This document shows positions 33,652 through 41,058 of a DNA stretch of 60,117 nt, in pieces. Each line of letters starts with the position of its first letter. Positions within the stretch are counted from its first letter, which is position 1. Below the pieces are notes generated by a model that saw nothing but the letters and a program-made list of their open reading frames with translations, ran no database searches and was not told the DNA's origin. Made by a program: the position numbers and the translations under genes. Origin of the DNA: a virus; the IMG/VR virus record IMGVR_UViG_3300042310_000265, positions 1 through 60,117 of that record; one strand, 5' to 3'.

Positions 33652-33803
33652 ACGAGATCGCACTTACAGCAATCGTCGGAATCATCGGCATTTTCGTTGC
33701 CTATCGGCAGGGACAGTTGTCGATCCTCGACGAGTGGGAACAATACAAGAAGAAGCGCAAAGAACGGGAAATCCGTTGGCGCGAATTTGAGGAGGAGGAC
33801 TAA
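33648..33803 (+). CDS. Small membrane protein with charged helix, 51 aa
   Basis: Start ATG 33,648 overlaps the upstream stop. A hydrophobic N-terminal helix (IALTAIVGIIGIFVAY) is followed by a highly charged helix (YKKKRKEREIRWREFEEED). This resembles small phage inner-membrane proteins. Part of a run of four tiny genes ending in a lipoprotein; a host-envelope or exclusion role is inferred. Confidence 0.6.
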   Translation: MNEIALTAIVGIIGIFVAYRQGQLSILDEWEQYKKKRKEREIRWREFEEED

Positions 33804-33804
33804 T

Positions 33805-33942
33805 ATGGCTACGGAAAAAACCGAATCCACTTGCCTTCCTCCCGAAGCATACATTCGCATCATCGCTCGTTGCACAAACGATCAACCGCCGAAATTCAAA
33901 TCGTCTGTTTACCCTCCAAAACCAAAAAAACAAAAAAAATGA
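33805..33942 (+). CDS. Small hypothetical protein, 45 aa
   Basis: ATG 33,805 directly after the upstream stop. N-terminal helix (LPPEAYIRIIARCTND) and a basic Pro/Lys tail (YPPKPKKQKK). No membrane segment. Overlaps the lipoprotein start by four bases. Unknown function; coding is supported mainly by gene packing. Confidence 0.5.
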   Translation: MATEKTESTCLPPEAYIRIIARCTNDQPPKFKSSVYPPKPKKQKK

Positions 33943-34262
33943 AACTGCTGACAGCAACCCTAACGCTTGCGCTTTGCGCCTGCTCAAGCGTCTCGAAAGA
34001 GACATACACAGAAACTCGCACCCTTAATTACCCGAAGGGAATCACTCCCCACCTGAAAGATTTCTACCTCCAGCCGGGGGCAGAACAACCGCAACCACAA
34101 CCAACAATCAATAGCACTCCAGACTACGCAGGCGTCCTGCCAGACTCGGATGTTATTCCAACCGACAACACGCAAAACATCGCCGCCGAGATCGAGCGGC
34201 TCAAACACGAAAACGAATTGCTTGAGGCTCGCGCCTACAACCAAGCACTCCAAAACCTCTAA
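33939..34262 (+). CDS. Early lipoprotein, 107 aa
   Basis: ATG 33,939. MKLLTATLTLALCAC gives a short lipoprotein signal with a lipobox LCAC, then a Pro/Gln-rich linker (QPQPQPTINS) and a C-terminal coiled-coil helix (IAAEIERLKHENELLEARAYNQ). Its place in the early region, away from the lysis cassette, points to a surface function such as superinfection exclusion. A spanin is less likely because of position. The function is inferred. Confidence 0.65.
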   Translation: MKLLTATLTLALCACSSVSKETYTETRTLNYPKGITPHLKDFYLQPGAEQPQPQPTINSTPDYAGVLPDSDVIPTDNTQNIAAEIERLKHENELLEARAYNQALQNL

Positions 34263-34279
34263 CCTAATAAAATAAATAT

Positions 34280-35083
34280 ATGTCACAACTAGTACCCATC
34301 ACCGAACTGGAAGCAATGGCTTCGCACATCGTCAAATCTGGCTTATTCGGCCTGAAGCGTCAGGAGGAGGCAGTAGCACTTATGCTTGTCGCGCAAGCCG
34401 AGGGCAGGCATCCCGGCACAGTTGCCGCCGAGTATCACATAATCCAAGGCAGACCAGCACTCAAGGCAGACGCTATCCTTGCTCGATTCCAATCGGCAGG
34501 AGGCAAAGTCGAGTGGCAGGATTACACAGACACGAAAGTGTCAGGCACATTTAGTCACCCAGCAGGAGGTTCACTCTATGTGGACTGGGACATGGAACGC
34601 GCAAAAGCCGCAGGACTCGGAGGCAAGGATAACTGGAAGAAGTATCCAAGGCAGATGCTCCGCGCCAGAGTGGTCAGCGATGGGGTTCGCGGGGTGTATC
34701 CTGCCGTGCTTCAAGGGTTCTACACTCCAGAGGAAGTTCAGGACTTTGTTTCTGCTCCAGCCGCAAACGCACCTGTTGCAGTATCTGCCACACCTGTGAT
34801 CGAGGATAAGCCGAAACCCGTAAAGAAAATCAAAGATGTTGCTCCTGTTATCGAAGCGGAAGTAATCGAGGCGACTCCTGAACTTGCGGAAGACAGAAGC
34901 TGGACCGCGCCTATGGAGGCATCGCTCGGAGCGGAAGAGAATGCCGTTAATGCATTCCTCGCAACCAAGGGGCAGATCGATGCTGGGCAAACATGGCGCG
35001 ACCTTCCAGACGCAACCTATCGCCAGCGCATCATAGCGAATCCTGAAGGATTCGTGAAAGCCGCAACCGCTACAAAGGAGTAA
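34280..35083 (+). CDS. Putative RecT-like ssDNA-annealing recombinase
   Basis: 267 aa. The first 155 residues (IVKSGLFGLKRQEEAVALMLVAQAEGRHP, YHIIQGRPALKADAILARF, GGKDNWKKYPRQMLRARV) match a common phage protein that accompanies a RecB-like nuclease and is regarded as RecT-like. The rest is a Lys/Glu/Ala-rich tail. It is one base from the nuclease gene, giving a Red-like recombination pair. The A/T-rich start motif precedes it. The family is recognised by pattern; the RecT assignment is moderate. Confidence 0.6.
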   Translation: MSQLVPITELEAMASHIVKSGLFGLKRQEEAVALMLVAQAEGRHPGTVAAEYHIIQGRPALKADAILARFQSAGGKVEWQDYTDTKVSGTFSHPAGGSLYVDWDMERAKAAGLGGKDNWKKYPRQMLRARVVSDGVRGVYPAVLQGFYTPEEVQDFVSAPAANAPVAVSATPVIEDKPKPVKKIKDVAPVIEAEVIEATPELAEDRSWTAPMEASLGAEENAVNAFLATKGQIDAGQTWRDLPDATYRQRIIANPEGFVKAATATKE

Positions 35084-35084
35084 T

Positions 35085-36077
35085 ATGATTCGGCATTCAG
35101 CACTTCCCAAACTGCAAAAATGCCCATGCTTTGAATCCGCTGGGGGGACATCCCCAGCGGCAAGCAGGGGGACAAAGATCGACTCTGTGATCCGCCGAAC
35201 ACTTCAAGGCGAGGACTGCATGGCAGAACTCTCCGCAGAGGATCAAGAGGCGGCAAAGCGAGGCGTCGAGATGGTCAAGAGCTTGGTTCCTGAAGGAACG
35301 GAACTCGAAACCCGCGAATCCGAACTTTGGGTAAAAACTCCCGGCATGGATCATGTAGGGACTGAAGACATTCGCGCCCAGAAGATTCGCGTCTCGTTCG
35401 ATGTAAAGTCAGGTCAGGTATACGATTACGAGGCTCAAATGGGGGCATATGCGCTCGGCAACATGACTAGGTTCTTTGAGCCAGAGTGGACTTGCTATTT
35501 GTTATTCGTTGACCAAAATCGAGTTGTTGAGCATAAGTTCACGATGGATTCGGCTACAGAGTTGGTCGATTCGATCATTAAAGCATACAATGATCCAGAT
35601 AAAAAGCCTGTAAGCAATTCATATTGTGGCTGGTGTGCCAAGAAAAATACCTGCCCACAGGTTGTTAAGCCTACCGAGCAGACCCTGCGTGTTGTGAATA
35701 ACGAGGTATCAATTGATACCCTGAAGGCGCAACTCGCGGAACCAGAGAAGCTGGGCAAGTTTCTAAAGGCTTGCAATATCTTTAAAAAAGAACTCTGGGA
35801 CTGGGCGAAGGAGGAGGCTAAAGCCAGACTGGAGCGAGGCGAAGAGGTTCCGGGCTGGAGGCTTTCAAAGGTCAAAGGTGCTGAACAATACACTCCAGAC
35901 GAAGTTGCTACTGCCGCTCAAACGACAGGCGCAACATACAAAGAAGTGGCTGAACTCTATGGCAACATTGGCGCAGAGGATTTCCGTAAGTGGGCAAACG
36001 CTCGCGATTATTTTCCTCTGCCAGAAGATGCCGTTCGCAAACCCGAAACAACCAAAATGCTTGAATCAAAGAAATGA
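35085..36077 (+). CDS. PD-(D/E)XK exonuclease, RecB/Cas4-like (DUF2800-like)
   Basis: 330 aa. The N-terminal CPCFESAGG and ASRGTKIDSVIR, then GTEDIRAQKIRVSFDVKSGQ with YEAQMGAYAL, fit the PD-(D/E)XK core (GTxD, then D-x-K-S-G, then Q-x-x-Y). A Cys pair CGWCAKKNTC at about 183-192 resembles the Fe-S or zinc cluster of Cas4-like nucleases. It would make 3' tails for the annealing protein just upstream. The stop overlaps the next ATG. Confidence 0.72.
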   Translation: MIRHSALPKLQKCPCFESAGGTSPAASRGTKIDSVIRRTLQGEDCMAELSAEDQEAAKRGVEMVKSLVPEGTELETRESELWVKTPGMDHVGTEDIRAQKIRVSFDVKSGQVYDYEAQMGAYALGNMTRFFEPEWTCYLLFVDQNRVVEHKFTMDSATELVDSIIKAYNDPDKKPVSNSYCGWCAKKNTCPQVVKPTEQTLRVVNNEVSIDTLKAQLAEPEKLGKFLKACNIFKKELWDWAKEEAKARLERGEEVPGWRLSKVKGAEQYTPDEVATAAQTTGATYKEVAELYGNIGAEDFRKWANARDYFPLPEDAVRKPETTKMLESKK

Positions 36078-36295
36078 GTGAGAAATATAATGAGTTTATG
36101 GGGTTTGAGCTTCGTTGTCTGCCAGCGCACCAAGATGACTGCATGAGATGGGACTACGAGGTGCGGATCGGCGATAAGTGGCACACAGTCATACCTGAAG
36201 GGCTGGGATGGCGCAGGGAAGAAGCACTAGAGTCTTTAGTTAAAATCCTATCTAATAAATTAAATAAATATGAACCAATTAAATCTGAACTTTGA
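36074..36295 (+). CDS. Early-region hypothetical protein, 73 aa
   Basis: Small soluble protein with a WDYEVRIGDKWHTVIPEGLGWRR core that predicts a beta-hairpin, and a helical C-terminus. It overlaps genes on both sides (the 3' end by 26 bases). No known family; position suggests a recombination or replication accessory role only by association. Confidence 0.55.
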   Translation: MSEKYNEFMGFELRCLPAHQDDCMRWDYEVRIGDKWHTVIPEGLGWRREEALESLVKILSNKLNKYEPIKSEL

Positions 36296-36602
36296 ACCTA
36301 TAATTGAAATAAAAGGAGATAGTATTCCTGAACGCTTTAAACGATTCCACGCCGCAAACCGCCATGTTTACGATGCTCTGGTCAATCTCGCTCGCCAGTT
36401 TCGGCAACGCCGGGGGGACAGCAAGATCGGTATTGGAATGCTGTACGAGGTCTTGCGGTGGAACTATTACATGACCACCGAATCAGAAGACGATTATAAG
36501 TTGTCGAACGATTTCCGGGCTTGCTACGCTCGTTTGATTATGTCGCAAGAACCAGACTTGAAAGGCATCTTTCAGACTAAAAAAAGCATAGCAGATGAGT
36601 GA
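36270..36602 (+). CDS. Conserved phage protein, 110 aa
   Basis: Core RFKRFHAANRHVYDALVNLARQFRQRRG, then GIGMLYEVLRWNYYM and a tail with FRACYARLIM. This FHxANxHVYxxLxxLA...IGMLxEVLRW...YRAxYARLxM pattern is one of the commonest small proteins near phage replication genes. It is helical and its function is not known. Intact by length. An A/T-rich initiator precedes its ATG. Confidence 0.8.
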   Translation: MNQLNLNFEPIIEIKGDSIPERFKRFHAANRHVYDALVNLARQFRQRRGDSKIGIGMLYEVLRWNYYMTTESEDDYKLSNDFRACYARLIMSQEPDLKGIFQTKKSIADE

Positions 36603-36951
36603 GATGATTAATAAGATTATAAATACCAATTTATGTTGTGAAGAATTCTATCTTGACATAAATGAAATATTAGAAATAAAAGATGAATCGGCTATTCCTC
36701 CTGATGAGTATGCAAATACCGGGTCATTAATAAATGTTTTATCTAATTGTATTATTAAATTAACAAAAAAACAACAATTTGTCATTGTTAAAAGGTTTGG
36801 ATTGTTTGGATACAATATTGAAACAAGTGATACGATTGCAAAACAGTTAGGTTATAAAAACAGAAATAGTGTATTGAATATCGAAAAACAAATAATCAGG
36901 AGATTGGGTCATCCAGCTTTTAAATTAACAGAATTAATAAATGAAATCTAA
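36595..36951 (+). CDS. Sigma-70 region-4-like protein, 118 aa
   Basis: Residues about 55-110 (LTKKQQFVIVKRFGLFGY, TIAKQLGYKNRNSVLNIEKQIIRRLGHP) follow sigma70 region 4 of RpoD type (RFGL...T..EIA..LG..R..V..IE...LRRLRHP). Region 2 is absent. The gene is clearly richer in A/T than its neighbours. It could redirect host RNA polymerase to phage promoters or act as a decoy for -35 or anti-sigma contacts. The domain is seen; the mode of action is inference. Confidence 0.72.
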   Translation: MSEMINKIINTNLCCEEFYLDINEILEIKDESAIPPDEYANTGSLINVLSNCIIKLTKKQQFVIVKRFGLFGYNIETSDTIAKQLGYKNRNSVLNIEKQIIRRLGHPAFKLTELINEI

Positions 36952-37717
36952 ATCACCCGCTTTTCAATTCTACCCACAAGATTTCCTTGTTGGTTCCGCC
37001 ATGCTCTCGGCAGAGGAAACGGGCGCATATATTCGCCTGCTTTGCTATAGTTGGACACATGATGGATTGCCTGACGATGACGCACAACTTCAACGATTGG
37101 CAGGATGCCATGGCAATGCCATCGCATCGATTCGGCATAAGTTTGGCATATGCGACGATGGAAGGCTTCGCAACGATAGGCTAGAATCTATTAGATTTAA
37201 GCAAAAAGAGTATCGTGACGCTCAAAAAGCCAATGCAGAGAAAAGATGGCAAAAACAGCAAAAAACTAATACTTCTATGCCACCGCATATGCCACGGGAT
37301 ATCCCATCGCATATGCCATCGCATATGCCATCGCATGAATCTGGCATACCAATTGGCATATGCCAAACGGATGCTCTTCATACTTCAAACTTCGTTAACA
37401 CAATAGCTGACGCTATTGTTACCCCTTCCAAGGCGGAAGGGGCGGAAGGCGAAGATGCCATGGCATTGCCATCGGATAAGCCGAAGCGTGAAACGAAACC
37501 CGTGGATGAGGCATGGATCGCTGACATCAAACGGCATTACCCAACCATCGATGTTGACGAGGAACTTCGCAAAATGGACGCATGGATTGCGCTCCATCCC
37601 GGCAGGCGCAAGACCCGAAAATTCATTGTCGGTTGGCTCAATCGATGCCAGACAGAACTCGCTCCACAACCACAAAAACCTGCGTTACGCAATGAAGACT
37701 ATGACTTTACTTGGTAA
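36941..37717 (+). CDS. DUF1376 replication-initiator-like protein
   Basis: 258 aa. The N-terminal 95 residues (SPAFQFYPQDFLVGSAMLSAEETGAYIRLLCYSW, GLPDDDAQLQRLAG) are DUF1376, a winged-helix domain of phage replication initiators. A Pro/His/Met linker (HMPSHMPSH) at about 115-130 is encoded by tandem DNA repeats. The C-terminal helices (DEAWIADIKRHYPTIDVDEEL, FIVGWLNRCQ) resemble loader-contact domains. A DnaC-like gene follows, as in lambda O-P. The internal repeats may be the replication origin. Confidence 0.78.
   Translation: MKSKSPAFQFYPQDFLVGSAMLSAEETGAYIRLLCYSWTHDGLPDDDAQLQRLAGCHGNAIASIRHKFGICDDGRLRNDRLESIRFKQKEYRDAQKANAEKRWQKQQKTNTSMPPHMPRDIPSHMPSHMPSHESGIPIGICQTDALHTSNFVNTIADAIVTPSKAEGAEGEDAMALPSDKPKRETKPVDEAWIADIKRHYPTIDVDEELRKMDAWIALHPGRRKTRKFIVGWLNRCQTELAPQPQKPALRNEDYDFTW
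37277..37365 (+). repeat. Iteron-like repeats inside the initiator gene (candidate origin)
   Basis: Four to five near-identical copies of a 12-base unit centred on GCATATGCCATC lie between 37,277 and 37,336, followed by GGCATA and GGCATATGCC (37,343-37,364). Related GGCATATGC and GCCATCGCATCG words occur at 37,109-37,155. In lambda-like phages the initiator binds iterons in its own gene, so this is the best origin candidate in the window. Confidence 0.55.
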
Positions 37718-37721
37718 AAAC

Positions 37722-38417
37722 ATGAACAACGAACTACGACCATGCGCTGGCGAGAATTGCTTTGAAGTGCTTGAGGTTCCGATCATTGCAATATTCGGTC
37801 GATCACTCGACTTCAAAGTGCTTTGCAATGACTGCGAGCAAAAATTGACAGAAGAGCAAGACAGGAAAGCCCAGCAATTGCGCGAGGATAGGGCTAGAAA
37901 CGCTTTTGATAGTGCCTGCCCACCCTTGTATAGGGAAAGCGATTTAAAACGCATCCACGGGGATTTAAACGCAATTGCCACAAATTGGCAGTTTGGTCCA
38001 ACTGGAGTCTTCATGGAGGGAAAGCCGGGGACTGGCAAGACCCGTGCTGGATGGCACATCCTCAAACGAATGGCTCACCAAGGCAAATCGATTTACGGAT
38101 TGACCTCAACTCAATTCGCGAAATTCGCCGCCGATCAATGGCATTCAAACAACGAAGAAAAGGGTCACGCTTGCGAGGCAATGGAACGATGCCGCCGCAC
38201 CTCAATCCTGCTCCTAGATGACCTTGGAAAGCAAAAGATGACCGAGCGTGGAGAGACTGAATTATACGATGTTCTTGAGCATCGAACAACCAACCTAAAG
38301 CCGACAATAATCACCACAAACGCAACCTCGATTCAGCTTGGCGCAATGCTCTCCGAGGATCGCCGCCAACCAATTCTTCGCCGCATTAAAGATTTCTCAA
38401 CGATCATCAAAATATGA
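37722..38417 (+). CDS. DnaC/IstB-like helicase loader ATPase
   Basis: 231 aa from ATG 37,722, chosen because it follows the upstream stop; two in-frame ATGs at 37,692 and 37,701 would overlap it. Walker A GKPGTGKT is at residues 100-107, Walker B ILLLDDLG has Asp166-Asp167, and a sensor TIITTNAT follows. N-terminal Cys pairs (C7-x5-C13, C37-x2-C40) may form a zinc site. With the DUF1376 gene it forms a lambda O-P-like pair that would load host DnaB. Confidence 0.82.
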   Translation: MNNELRPCAGENCFEVLEVPIIAIFGRSLDFKVLCNDCEQKLTEEQDRKAQQLREDRARNAFDSACPPLYRESDLKRIHGDLNAIATNWQFGPTGVFMEGKPGTGKTRAGWHILKRMAHQGKSIYGLTSTQFAKFAADQWHSNNEEKGHACEAMERCRRTSILLLDDLGKQKMTERGETELYDVLEHRTTNLKPTIITTNATSIQLGAMLSEDRRQPILRRIKDFSTIIKI

Positions 38418-38962
38418 AAAACAAAACATCATCAATTCCGCTACTTCAATATATTTTAGTGGACACTCGATTCACACATGAGGAACCAATCGGCTTTCAA
38501 GAAGCGGAGTGGGTTCAGACTGTGGCAATCCCTGATCGTGCTTGGGGACTCAATGTAGTTTTCCGCAAAGGAGGCCCAATGTATCGCAACCTGCCTCCCC
38601 ATGCGATTGCGTTTTGCGACAACCCTACAGACTGGACAATCAATGACGCTCAACTCTGGAACTGCTATGGATACCAATACGAACATATGGTTTGCGACCA
38701 CCTCGGTGACTCGCGAGTTATGGCAATCACAGATGACTATTTGATACAAGGCAGGTATCTCTTCCAGACTAGCTTCATCGATGACTCCTATTCACTCCAA
38801 CCAGAGCAGGACAAAACATTCTTTTGGATTCGACTAGACAATGATCGGTTAACCATCCTACCGACAAACAAAGTTACTTTTATCGATGCTTCATTTATCA
38901 ATGAAGGATCAGTTGATCGCTTAAAATTGCAGACTGAAATCTATCGGTGCGAAGAAATTTAA
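38414..38962 (+). CDS. Conserved phage protein, 182 aa
   Basis: The central core VVFRKGGPMYRNLPPHAIAF, then WTINDAQLWNCYGY, and the C-terminal GRYLFQTSFIDDSYSLQPEQDK with RLTILPTNKV form a familiar phage/prophage protein of unknown function. It usually sits near replication or recombination genes, as here. Mostly beta-strand. The start overlaps the loader stop by four bases. Confidence 0.72.
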   Translation: MKNKTSSIPLLQYILVDTRFTHEEPIGFQEAEWVQTVAIPDRAWGLNVVFRKGGPMYRNLPPHAIAFCDNPTDWTINDAQLWNCYGYQYEHMVCDHLGDSRVMAITDDYLIQGRYLFQTSFIDDSYSLQPEQDKTFFWIRLDNDRLTILPTNKVTFIDASFINEGSVDRLKLQTEIYRCEEI

Positions 38963-38973
38963 AAATAAAATAT

Positions 38974-39342
38974 ATGGATAAATCAATATGGGATTCTGCG
39001 CCAGATGATGGTGCAACCACCGATCAACACGATGCATTTATTCACCTAGTTAATGGTGAAATTGCGTCCGAACTTGGATGGAAATTTGAATACAAAAAAA
39101 ATGTCTGGACACGCGCAGAACTAGTATTTACCGAGGTTCCCAGCTACATGACTGACCTCAACCTCTGTCAAGACTTTTACGATGACTTCCGCGAAAACGA
39201 GGAGCATATGTATACTGCTCTTTTATCTAAAATAATATTTGGTGAAGATTTGGTTGACGGACTTCCTTTCAACCCTATATCAATGGTATTCGCAACAGCA
39301 CACGAAAGATGTCTTGCCTTTTGCGTCTTACGAGAATTATAA
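38974..39342 (+). CDS. Early-region hypothetical protein, 122 aa
   Basis: ATG 38,974 follows an A/T-rich run; an earlier in-frame ATG overlaps the upstream gene. Acidic and mostly helical (LVNGEIASELGWKFEYKKNVW, LCQDFYDDFRENEEHMYTALL). The final third has FATAHERCLAFCVL, which resembles the A.A..R..A.L...G end of many small phage proteins. Function unknown. Confidence 0.6.
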   Translation: MDKSIWDSAPDDGATTDQHDAFIHLVNGEIASELGWKFEYKKNVWTRAELVFTEVPSYMTDLNLCQDFYDDFRENEEHMYTALLSKIIFGEDLVDGLPFNPISMVFATAHERCLAFCVLREL

Positions 39343-39353
39343 ATAAATAGATT

Positions 39354-39596
39354 ATGAGTAAACACACAAAACCAACAAAGTTGGTGATCAGCGCGGTCAC
39401 CAAGAAGAAGCACACTAAACCCACAGGACACACTATCGAAGTCATGCTACCGCATGAACTCGCAGTTAACTGGGCAAACACAATCGGCTCTCGTATCGAG
39501 GCAATCAAGGCCGAGATCGAGGCAAGCCTTGTTGCCTACCAGCAACCAGTACCTGAAGCGCAACCTGCAACCATCAACCCTGAAGCTATAGCCTAA
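39354..39596 (+). CDS. Small basic protein, 80 aa
   Basis: Lys/Thr-rich N-terminus (KHTKPTKLVISAVTKKKHTKP), then a helix (HELAVNWANTIGSRIEAIKAEIEASLVAY) and a Pro/Ala tail. One base before the SSB-like gene. Possibly a DNA-bound accessory, but no family is recognised. Initiated from an A/T-rich leader (AAATAAATAGATT). Confidence 0.55.
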   Translation: MSKHTKPTKLVISAVTKKKHTKPTGHTIEVMLPHELAVNWANTIGSRIEAIKAEIEASLVAYQQPVPEAQPATINPEAIA

Positions 39597-39597
39597 T

Positions 39598-40065
39598 ATG
39601 TCATCATTCATTAAACTCGACGCCACAGGCGAATTCCGTTGCAAAGTTGTTGCTCCCCAGTACGGATGGTTCGATGAAACCGCAAAGGGATCGAAGTACA
39701 TTAAGTTGCCTTGCGAAGTCCTCGATGGTGAACACGCTGGCAAACGAATCGTCTGGCTGGGCTACCTCACAGAAAAAGCCTACCAGTCCACAGAACGCTC
39801 CCTTGCCGAAGCATTCGGTGACAAGTGGACTTGGACTAACATCCCGTTCGCTGGCATGGAATGCATCATCGTCTCGGAAGAGGAGGAATACAACGGCAAG
39901 AAACAAATCAAGGCGAAGTACCTCAACTCTGTCAACGGCATCGCTACAGGCAAGTCGAAGGACGAATCACTCGCCACTAGCGAGAAGATCGCCAAGGCAC
40001 TACCTAGCCGAGGAACTAAACCAACAAAGACGCACGACGAGGAAGATTCAGAGATACCATTTTAA
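39598..40065 (+). CDS. SSB-like protein with acidic DSEIPF tail
   Basis: 155 aa. Residues 1-100 form a beta-rich domain (GEFRCKVVAPQYGWFDETAKGSKYIKLP, KRIVWLGYLTEKAY) similar to DUF669-type or OB-like phage single-strand binding proteins. A disordered Lys/Thr linker follows, and the extreme C-terminus is EEDSEIPF, the acidic hydrophobic tip that bacterial SSB uses to recruit partners. Located between initiator/loader and recombination genes. The tip is strong evidence; the core fold is inferred. Confidence 0.68.
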   Translation: MSSFIKLDATGEFRCKVVAPQYGWFDETAKGSKYIKLPCEVLDGEHAGKRIVWLGYLTEKAYQSTERSLAEAFGDKWTWTNIPFAGMECIIVSEEEEYNGKKQIKAKYLNSVNGIATGKSKDESLATSEKIAKALPSRGTKPTKTHDEEDSEIPF

Positions 40066-40101
40066 TTTGACAAGCGTTCCATTTTAATTCACCTTTACAA
40101 G

Positions 40102-40569
40102 ATGAAGGAATGCTTCAAATGTAAACAGGTTCTTGAATTATCAGAATTTTATAAACATTCAGCAATGGCTGATGGGCATTTAAATAAATGTAAAAAATGC
40201 ACGGCTAAAGATTCTGAAGAAAGAAGAAAACTAAAATCACAAGATATTAATTGGGTTTTATCTGAAAGAAAAAGGCACAGAGAAAAATCTAAAAAATACA
40301 GAGAATCTGGAGTTATAAAAAATACAGCAAATAGCAAGAATGAATGGGCGATAAGAAATCCAGAAAAAAGAAAAGCACATCACGCAGTATATTCTGCGTT
40401 AAAATCTGGGAAAATTCACAGGCATCCATGCTATATTTGCGGAAATAAAGCGCAAGCTCATCACGATGATTATTCAAAACCACTAGAGATAATTTGGTTG
40501 TGTTCAAAGCATCATGGTGAGCGGCATATTGAAATTAACAAAACAAAATTAATAGAATCATTTAAATAA
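40102..40569 (+). CDS. HNH endonuclease with zinc knuckles, 155 aa
   Basis: An N-terminal zinc motif (MKECFKCKQVLELSEFYKH ... CKKC) is followed by a basic linker and the C-terminal HNH-like core CYICGNKAQAHHDDYSKPLEIIWLCSKHHGERH. This two-part design is typical of free-standing phage HNH (homing-type) endonucleases. The gene is much richer in A/T than its neighbours, which points to independent acquisition. Two copies of an 11-base word lie at its 5' side. Probably selfish DNA or a packaging-related nuclease. Confidence 0.8.
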   Translation: MKECFKCKQVLELSEFYKHSAMADGHLNKCKKCTAKDSEERRKLKSQDINWVLSERKRHREKSKKYRESGVIKNTANSKNEWAIRNPEKRKAHHAVYSALKSGKIHRHPCYICGNKAQAHHDDYSKPLEIIWLCSKHHGERHIEINKTKLIESFK

Positions 40570-40656
40570 AACTACAGGTATTGTGGCGGCAACCATGTTT
40601 GCTGGTCATCATCAGCACCAGACCCGTAACCACATAAAAGCGGGTCACACTTTCCA
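40570..40656 (+). promoter_or_regulatory. Structured 87-base intergenic region
   Basis: No gene is confidently seen here. Three hairpins can be drawn in series: GCAA/TTGC (40,589-40,602), CTGGT/ACCAG (40,602-40,621) and GACCCG/CGGGTC (40,621-40,646). The layout recalls a tRNA-like fold but lacks a T-loop and a proper acceptor. It precedes the dual-frame RusA region and may be a leader RNA that influences start choice. Confidence 0.4.
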
Positions 40657-41058
40657 ATGCCTTGGACACATGAGCAACTCATCAAACTCGGATACCATCT
40701 CCACCCAGACGGAGACTACTACCTTAACCCTCCTTCTCCCAAACTATCTAACCCCATCCCTCAACACAATCCTATCATCCCATTGGTCAAACCTCCACAA
40801 GCACAAACAAAACGCAAAAACCGCGTTGCTCTCCGCATTGAAAGAGTTGCCACCAAACTCCAAGACTTTGATAACTTCGTGGGCGGAACAAAACCTCTCA
40901 CCGACCAACTTCGATACCTTGGTATCATCCCTGACGACGACCCAGCTTCCATCATCGCCCACTACTCACAACAAAAGTGCAAACACAAAAAGGACGAGAA
41001 AACCATCATCCAAATCACCTACCAGCCACTCACACCACCCACCCGCACAACCCCATAA
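40657..41058 (+). CDS. RusA-like Holliday junction resolvase
   Basis: 133 aa. N-terminal MPWTHEQLIKLGYHLHPDG resembles the lead segment of many phage RusA-like proteins, followed by a Pro-rich linker. The C-terminal domain has the RusA signature LQDFDNFVGGTKPLTDQLRY ... IPDDDPASI, with D-x-D-N, a Lys and further acidic residues that would bind Mg2+. It would resolve replication or recombination intermediates before packaging. The same DNA is open in a second frame (40,670-41,065). Strongly depleted in G on this strand. Confidence 0.68.
   Translation: MPWTHEQLIKLGYHLHPDGDYYLNPPSPKLSNPIPQHNPIIPLVKPPQAQTKRKNRVALRIERVATKLQDFDNFVGGTKPLTDQLRYLGIIPDDDPASIIAHYSQQKCKHKKDEKTIIQITYQPLTPPTRTTP

Noticed and set aside
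36941-37717. CRISPR array at the spaced repeats in the DUF1376 gene
   Set aside because: Units are only about 12 bases, nearly contiguous and without unique spacers; they are in-frame coding repeats or iterons.
40067-40095. TTGACA upstream of the HNH gene as promoter
   Set aside because: No acceptable -10 box lies 15-19 bases downstream; the sequence is better described as an 11-base direct repeat.
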